NCBI GenBank assembly: GCA_003154375.1
Contig: PMDG01000028.1
Coordinates: 55,313 to 109,306, forward strand
From: Candidatus Peregrinibacteria bacterium
GTDB taxonomy: Bacteria > Patescibacteriota > Gracilibacteria > UM-FILTER-43-11
Direction of reading: 5' to 3'
Length of the DNA stretch: 53,994 nt
A program made the position numbers and the translations under genes. Positions 50,142 to 53,994 of this stretch are shown here, in pieces (within the stretch, counting starts at the first letter, position 1; each line of letters starts with the position of its first letter). The notes below the pieces were generated by a model. It saw nothing but the letters and a program-made list of their open reading frames with translations, was not told the origin of the DNA and did no database searches.

Positions 50142-50219
50142 AGTCTCAAGCGCGAGTCACAAGTCTCAAGGGTCTAAAATAATTCCGCCCCTTGAGACTC
50201 GCACATGAGACTTGAGACT
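50142..50219. repeat. heptad inverted repeat before the surface-protein gene
   Basis: GTCTCAA, GCGCGAG, TCACAA, GTCTCAA on the left face TTGAGAC, TCGCACA, TGAGACT, TGAGACT on the right; the arms are complementary over about 30 bases. It shares heptamers with 43321-43348. Confidence 0.8.
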
Positions 50220-50234
50220 ATAATTATTTCAATC

Positions 50235-51371
50235 ATGAACCGTTTCACAAAAATCGGATTCCTGGCCCTCGTTTTGGCCGCCTTTTTTGCGACCCCATTC
50301 ACCCATGCCGCGGATTTCCCCAAAGATCTCTCCATTTCCGTCGCGGATGTAAAAGTGCCAGAGGATCTTTTGGTCGGACAAAGCGCCAAGATTTACGTCA
50401 CGGTCCACAACAATTCAAAGTCCGACCTTGAAGGAGTGGTGAAATTTTTTGATGAGAAAACGGGGAAGTTCGTAGGTGCCGACCAGCCGATTTCCGCGAT
50501 CGCTGGCAAAACAGACGACGTATTCGTCGAATGGAGCTCCGATGTCCCAGGGGATCATCCTTTCGCGATCCGAATCGTGCCGTGGGATGAGAAAGGCGAT
50601 AATCCCGACAACAACAAGGTGGTGAAAAATGTTTTCGTGGATATCGACACGGACCACGATGGTATCGGTAATCGATTGGATCCTGATGACGACAACGATG
50701 GAGTACCCGATAGTATCGATGCCTTTCCCTTGGATCCAAAGGAATCGAAGGACACGGACCATGATGGTATTGGCGACAATGCGGATCCCGACGATGACAA
50801 CGATGGCGTTCCCGATATCCAGGATGCATTTCCGACTGATCCTACCGAGGTCAAAGACTCAGACCATGACGGAGTAGGGGATAACAAGGACGCCTTTCCA
50901 TTCGATCCCAAGGAAACCATGGATTCCGACCATGACGGCTTGGGCGACAACGCCGATCCCAATGACCAGAACAAAGGGCCTATCCCCAACATCCAAATCA
51001 CCCAGCCGGAAGCGAAAGTTGGCCAGCCCATGACTTTCAATGCAGTCCGGTCTAGCGACCCCGATGACTATATTAAGAATTACGAGTGGGATTTCGGGGA
51101 TGGCACCAAGGCGAACGGTGTTCTCACGGACCACATCTTCCAAAAACCAGGCAAGTATCTGGTCACATTACGGGTCACCGATTCCCGAAACGAATACAGA
51201 GAGGCCCAGGCTCAGGTGAATGTCAAAAAGAGCTGGATCCTTCCGATTTTGATAGGAGCAACTTCACTGCTACTTCTTTTGGTTCTCGGGATGCTGATCC
51301 CCTCTAGCATGTTCCATTACTCGAAGTTGCTCGGGAAGCCAAAAGCCGAAAAAAAGACATCACGGCGATGA
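50235..51371 (+). CDS. surface protein with TSP3 calcium repeats and PKD domain
   Basis: A 378-residue exported and membrane-anchored protein. The ATG at 50235 gives a signal peptide ending THAADFP. Residues about 30-140 form a CARDB-like beta domain. Residues 145-255 hold four thrombospondin type-3 units (TDHDGIGNRLDPDDDNDGVP, SDHDGVGDNKDAFPFDPKE) whose Asp ladders bind calcium. Residues 260-345 form a PKD domain (YEWDFGDGTKAN, FQKPGKYLVTLRVTDS). One membrane helix (ILPILIGATSLLLLLVLGML) and a basic tail (KAEKKTSRR) follow. It is likely held in the membrane with its ectodomain outside; the ligand is unknown. Confidence 0.88.
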   Translation: MNRFTKIGFLALVLAAFFATPFTHAADFPKDLSISVADVKVPEDLLVGQSAKIYVTVHNNSKSDLEGVVKFFDEKTGKFVGADQPISAIAGKTDDVFVEWSSDVPGDHPFAIRIVPWDEKGDNPDNNKVVKNVFVDIDTDHDGIGNRLDPDDDNDGVPDSIDAFPLDPKESKDTDHDGIGDNADPDDDNDGVPDIQDAFPTDPTEVKDSDHDGVGDNKDAFPFDPKETMDSDHDGLGDNADPNDQNKGPIPNIQITQPEAKVGQPMTFNAVRSSDPDDYIKNYEWDFGDGTKANGVLTDHIFQKPGKYLVTLRVTDSRNEYREAQAQVNVKKSWILPILIGATSLLLLLVLGMLIPSSMFHYSKLLGKPKAEKKTSRR

Positions 51372-51452
51372 AACGACTTGCGCTGATCTTAAGAATGAGT
51401 TAAAATCCACCCGCTCTCCATTGAGAGTCGAATATTTCCCTTATTTGTCCCT

Positions 51453-51896
51453 ATGAAAGCCGAACTCCATCCTAAGTACTACCCCAAGGCAAAGGTTACC
51501 TGCGCTTGTGGCGCGGTCCATACATTCGGAGCCACCTTCGAAGAGCGTTCCGTTGAAATCTGTTCCGCCTGCCATCCTTTTTACACTGGCAAACAGAAGC
51601 TGGTGGACACCGCCGGACGTGTCGATAAGTTCCGCTCACGCATGGAGAAGGCCGAAAAGATGAAAGCCAGCGAGAGCGCCCGTGCCAGCAAGAAGGTTGT
51701 CAACGAATCCGTCGAGGAGAAGATGACCCGCAAAGCCGCCGAGAAGGAGGCTGCCAAGGAAGAGGTGAAGGCCAAGGAAGAGGCCCACAAGAAAGAGACT
51801 GCCAAAAAGGCTGCCAAGAAGGTGGTTACGAAGCCCGCCAAAGAAGAGGAGAAACCAGCCAAGAAGCCGGCCGCAAAGAAAGCCGCCAAGAAATAG
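51453..51896 (+). CDS. rpmE: ribosomal protein bL31 with long Lys/Ala tail
   Basis: The first 70 residues are a standard zinc-type bL31: [40 protein letters not shown] and RVDKFRSR, with both CxC/CxxC-type Cys pairs. Typical bL31 is about 70 residues; here 75 more follow, a repetitive Lys/Ala/Glu tail ([20 protein letters not shown], then ending [10 protein letters not shown]). Such tails occur in some CPR and Actinobacteria and probably contact RNA. The gene is followed by a GCTTTGA heptad repeat and a strong terminator. Confidence 0.93.
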   Translation: MKAELHPKYYPKAKVTCACGAVHTFGATFEERSVEICSACHPFYTGKQKLVDTAGRVDKFRSRMEKAEKMKASESARASKKVVNESVEEKMTRKAAEKEAAKEEVKAKEEAHKKETAKKAAKKVVTKPAKEEEKPAKKPAAKKAAKK

Positions 51897-51926
51897 CTTT
51901 GGGCTTTGAGCTTGGAGCTTTGAGAA
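51896..51926. repeat. heptad repeat GCTTTGA
   Basis: GCTTTGG, GCTTTGA, GCTTGGA, GCTTTGA in an exact 7-base period, beginning within the bL31 stop codon. Confidence 0.85.
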
Positions 51927-51935
51927 AATATCTGA

Positions 51936-51968
51936 CGCCCCGATCCATCACGGACGGGGCGTTTTTTT
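51936..51968 (+). terminator. intrinsic terminator after bL31
   Basis: CGCCCCG / CGGGGCG stem with a 12-nt loop, followed by seven T. Confidence 0.95.
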
Positions 51969-51988
51969 AATTGTCTTGTGGAAAATGA

Positions 51989-52016
51989 TTGACAAATATT
52001 AAATATATATTATAGT
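51989..52016 (+). promoter_or_regulatory. strong promoter of the gene at 52052
   Basis: TTGACA (51989-51994), a 16-base spacer and TATAGT (52011-52016). It starts TTGACAAATATTAA, as at 21269. Confidence 0.8.
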
Positions 52017-52051
52017 ATTATACTAATTAATATGGTCTATTAATTCAAGCC

Positions 52052-53599
52052 ATGCCCTCAATTAGCAAATCTACCTACCAACCATTGGCAGAAATGGGCG
52101 AATGTTATGATTTTGACATATCTACCGATTTGCCCGAAGACCATTTCGAAGAGTCCGAATGGGGTAGTTTTTGCGGAGTTGCCCAATATGAACTTCAAAG
52201 GCTAGATCGCGAAAGTAGACGTGGCAAAGTTTTTATTTTTAACGAGGCAAGAGCTGAAATCAAAAAAATATTATTCGGGGAATTTGATTGTCGGGATTAT
52301 TATGCTCAGTATTTTTTTGCCCAAAAAGACAATCATCGAGAAGAATGGGGATTCGTCCCTGAAAGAAAACTTGAGATCCGGCTAAGACAAAAAATCAAAG
52401 AGATCATCGATCCTCTGGAACGAAAGAAAGTCTGGCAAAAAATAGGCCAATTGAACCGAAAGGCAAATACCATCGAAGAATCATTGACCGAAATCTGTCC
52501 AGATGACGATCAGATTACCACTCGAGATATTTATGAAGGTCACCTATTTTTAAATTTTTTGGCTTTGATCAAACGATGCCCCTATTTTGATGCAAATGAA
52601 ATATTTAAGCCTATTGCCTTCTTCTCGCTCGAGCCCCCTATCGACCCCCCTGTTTCAATTGCTGTGAAGGGTGGCCATCCCCACAACGCACTTTTGGCGC
52701 AGCATTTTTTGGAAAAACGAATCCAGAAATTCAGGAATCCAAATTACGAATTGGCGCCCCTTAAAAAATACTTTGGAACCGAAGCCCATGCGGTGTCAGA
52801 GTGGGTTAAGAATGAAACTCGGTTTATGGAGGATGGCTTTAACGGAATAAACGATATTTATGACAAATCCCGCGCTCCCCATCCTTTTGATTTTTATAAA
52901 GAAGATATCAATTACGACGAAAAAGATATTTGGGGCTCGGAATACATCTCTCGAATTGAGGGTGCCTTCAAAAATTCCCCCGATTTAAAGACAAGCCTCT
53001 CCAAGAGCGAGTGGACCGCCGTGATCCGATCCGCCAAGAGATTGCTGATAAAATTATTTCTACGTAAGAAGCTTAACCGCAACGACAAGGTAATTGTCAG
53101 ATATTATTCAGACTTGATTTTGAAAATGAAACAAATTAAATATGTTGAGAAAAAAAACGCATATTTAAAAAATTTAGACGAAGCTGCAGGCGATGAGAGT
53201 AATAAAGAACTTTGGCAACGATTTCTTGACCGTCTTTCGGAAACAATGGTTGAAATCAATAAATCTATAGCTGATCCTATAGAAGAAAAAAATCTTGTAA
53301 CGCCATTGATCCTTTTAGACTGTCTACGACTTATCATTTTGAATGGAAAGGGAGAGCTTGCCAAAGATATGCAGAAAATTAAAGATGAGAATTTTGAACC
53401 TGAGTTTAAAATTCCAGGTTCTCCAGGCAATTTGTTTGTCGATATAAGACCTGAGCATTTTTTCTTTAGGGGTTTCAATAAAGATGGGGCGCCCCTATTG
53501 TCGATTATTGATATGTATCATCTGGGATCTGGTGAGCTTGAATACAAGAAGGAAATCCACGGCGATAATGATGGTCCCATGCTTAAAATGGGGCCTTAA
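52052..53599 (+). CDS. large AT-rich hypothetical protein
   Basis: A 515-residue soluble protein with no family I recognise. It is charged and helical throughout, with clusters such as RLRQKIKEIIDPLERKKVWQ and IRSAKRLLIKLFLRKKLNRN, plus a likely folded C-terminal part (FKIPGSPGNLFVDIRPEHFF, SIIDMYHLGSGELEYKK). There is no signal peptide or membrane helix. Codons are clearly more AT-rich than in the housekeeping genes, and the gene has its own consensus promoter with a 29-nt leader, so recent acquisition is possible. It converges on the glycosyltransferase gene with 53 bases between, in which nothing is seen. Confidence 0.65.
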   Translation: MPSISKSTYQPLAEMGECYDFDISTDLPEDHFEESEWGSFCGVAQYELQRLDRESRRGKVFIFNEARAEIKKILFGEFDCRDYYAQYFFAQKDNHREEWGFVPERKLEIRLRQKIKEIIDPLERKKVWQKIGQLNRKANTIEESLTEICPDDDQITTRDIYEGHLFLNFLALIKRCPYFDANEIFKPIAFFSLEPPIDPPVSIAVKGGHPHNALLAQHFLEKRIQKFRNPNYELAPLKKYFGTEAHAVSEWVKNETRFMEDGFNGINDIYDKSRAPHPFDFYKEDINYDEKDIWGSEYISRIEGAFKNSPDLKTSLSKSEWTAVIRSAKRLLIKLFLRKKLNRNDKVIVRYYSDLILKMKQIKYVEKKNAYLKNLDEAAGDESNKELWQRFLDRLSETMVEINKSIADPIEEKNLVTPLILLDCLRLIILNGKGELAKDMQKIKDENFEPEFKIPGSPGNLFVDIRPEHFFFRGFNKDGAPLLSIIDMYHLGSGELEYKKEIHGDNDGPMLKMGP

Positions 53600-53652
53600 C
53601 TCAAAATTGGGATTATTGGATTTAATATCACTTCCATTCAAGGCGATGGTGT

Positions 53653-53994
53653 TCAGCCTATTGCCTTATTAATTAGGGCCACAATTTTTCTTTCAAAAAC
53701 GGTCGTATCAAATTGTTCCGCGATTGATCGGATTGTTTGCCGATTGTAATGATTCTCGTTGGCCATGAGCCGAGCCAACCCATTTTCCAATGATTGAGGA
53801 GTTGGCTCGAAAAAGAATTCGCCGCTGACTCCCGCCTGGACCGATTCGAGGACCCCGCCCTTGCCGTAGGCGAGCACAGGCTTGCCGGCTGCCATAGCCT
53901 CGACGGGGACGATGCCGAAATCCTCCTCCCCGGGGAAGATGAGGGCGCGACAATGTTCCAAATAGTCACGCACTTCGTGGTCGTCCTGTCGGCC
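53653..53994 (-). CDS. family-4 glycosyltransferase, C-terminal end (5' end outside window)
   Basis: The frame is open to the window edge, so only the last 113 residues are seen. LEHCRALIFPGEEDFGIVPV, EAMAAGKPVLAYGKGGVLES and VSGEFFFEPTPQSLENGLA form the sugar-nucleotide-binding end of GT4 enzymes, with the typical E-x7-E pattern (EDFGIVPVE). It would build a surface polysaccharide or glycolipid; donor and acceptor cannot be told. The frame continues to the last base, which confirms truncation rather than a natural start. Confidence 0.93.
   Translation of the reverse strand, partial: GRQDDHEVRDYLEHCRALIFPGEEDFGIVPVEAMAAGKPVLAYGKGGVLESVQAGVSGEFFFEPTPQSLENGLARLMANENHYNRQTIRSIAEQFDTTVFERKIVALINKAIG

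Overview
This window reads as chromosomal DNA of a bacterium, most likely a Patescibacteria/CPR lineage such as the Peregrinibacteria. The pointers are a TraC/VirB4-N-like protein and a baseplate-J-like protein of the kind common in CPR genomes, a long two-domain ThyX, S-layer and FecR proteins, lineage-specific gene families, and very few Shine-Dalgarno sequences. The placement is inference, because no rRNA is present. TGA is an ordinary stop (eno and the GIY-YIG gene end on it), so this is not the recoded Gracilibacteria code. Housekeeping genes are moderately GC-rich, while promoters, spacers and a few genes (notably 52.0-53.6 kb) are much more AT-rich.

Layout. 0-6.7 kb: 3' part of enolase, a HEAT-like protein, a lipoprotein, a flavodoxin and the KorAB 2-oxoacid:ferredoxin oxidoreductase. 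6.7-13 kb: a lineage-specific block in which a coiled-coil protein plus glycine-rich membrane protein module is present twice, followed by an atypical Hanks-type kinase and interrupted by a GC-rich secreted-protein gene. 13-22 kb: purL, an S-layer protein, holA, two DUF4256-like paralogs, a natural DedA-UppP fusion and a GIY-YIG nuclease framed by REP-like palindromes. 22-32 kb: argS, a FecR protein, rlmN, a secreted helical protein, a DUF2207 protein, a PH-domain protein, a single-domain NDP-hexose 2,3-dehydratase homolog and tRNA-Phe. 32-39 kb: Nudix, ThyX, an S23-type four-helix protein inside 12-bp-period inverted repeats, a DUF6941-like protein, a third DUF4256 protein and GC-rich 'AAVRK' cassettes with structured leaders and trailers. 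39-54 kb: pgk, a baseplate-J-like protein, a TraC-like protein, a UvrD helicase, an EndoQ-like PHP protein, gyrA, a TSP3/PKD surface protein, bL31, an unknown AT-rich gene and the end of a glycosyltransferase.

The strongest signals are in what lies between and within the genes. (1) An 8-5-8 palindrome, consensus TTGWACAA-N5-TTGTTCAA, occurs eight times, five of them inside or overlapping coding sequence. (2) A structured element with paired, covarying stems occurs four times, only at convergent gene ends, one of them directly after the tRNA. (3) Many spacers are degenerate tandem repeats of exactly 7 bp with a different heptamer at each locus, often ending at a start codon. (4) A 12-bp-period repeat flanks the S23-type gene and recurs before holA. 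(5) REP-like hairpins frame a GIY-YIG gene. (6) Lineage-specific genes have near-consensus TTGACA/TATAAT promoters placed about 20-30 nt before the start, without a Shine-Dalgarno.

Functionally the window combines lower glycolysis (eno, pgk) with ferredoxin-linked 2-oxoacid oxidation (korAB, flavodoxin), purine and thymidylate synthesis, DNA replication and repair (holA, gyrA, uvrD, EndoQ-like), undecaprenyl phosphate recycling, and a cell surface built from S-layer-type and calcium-repeat proteins. All family names are from motif recognition by eye; no database search was run.
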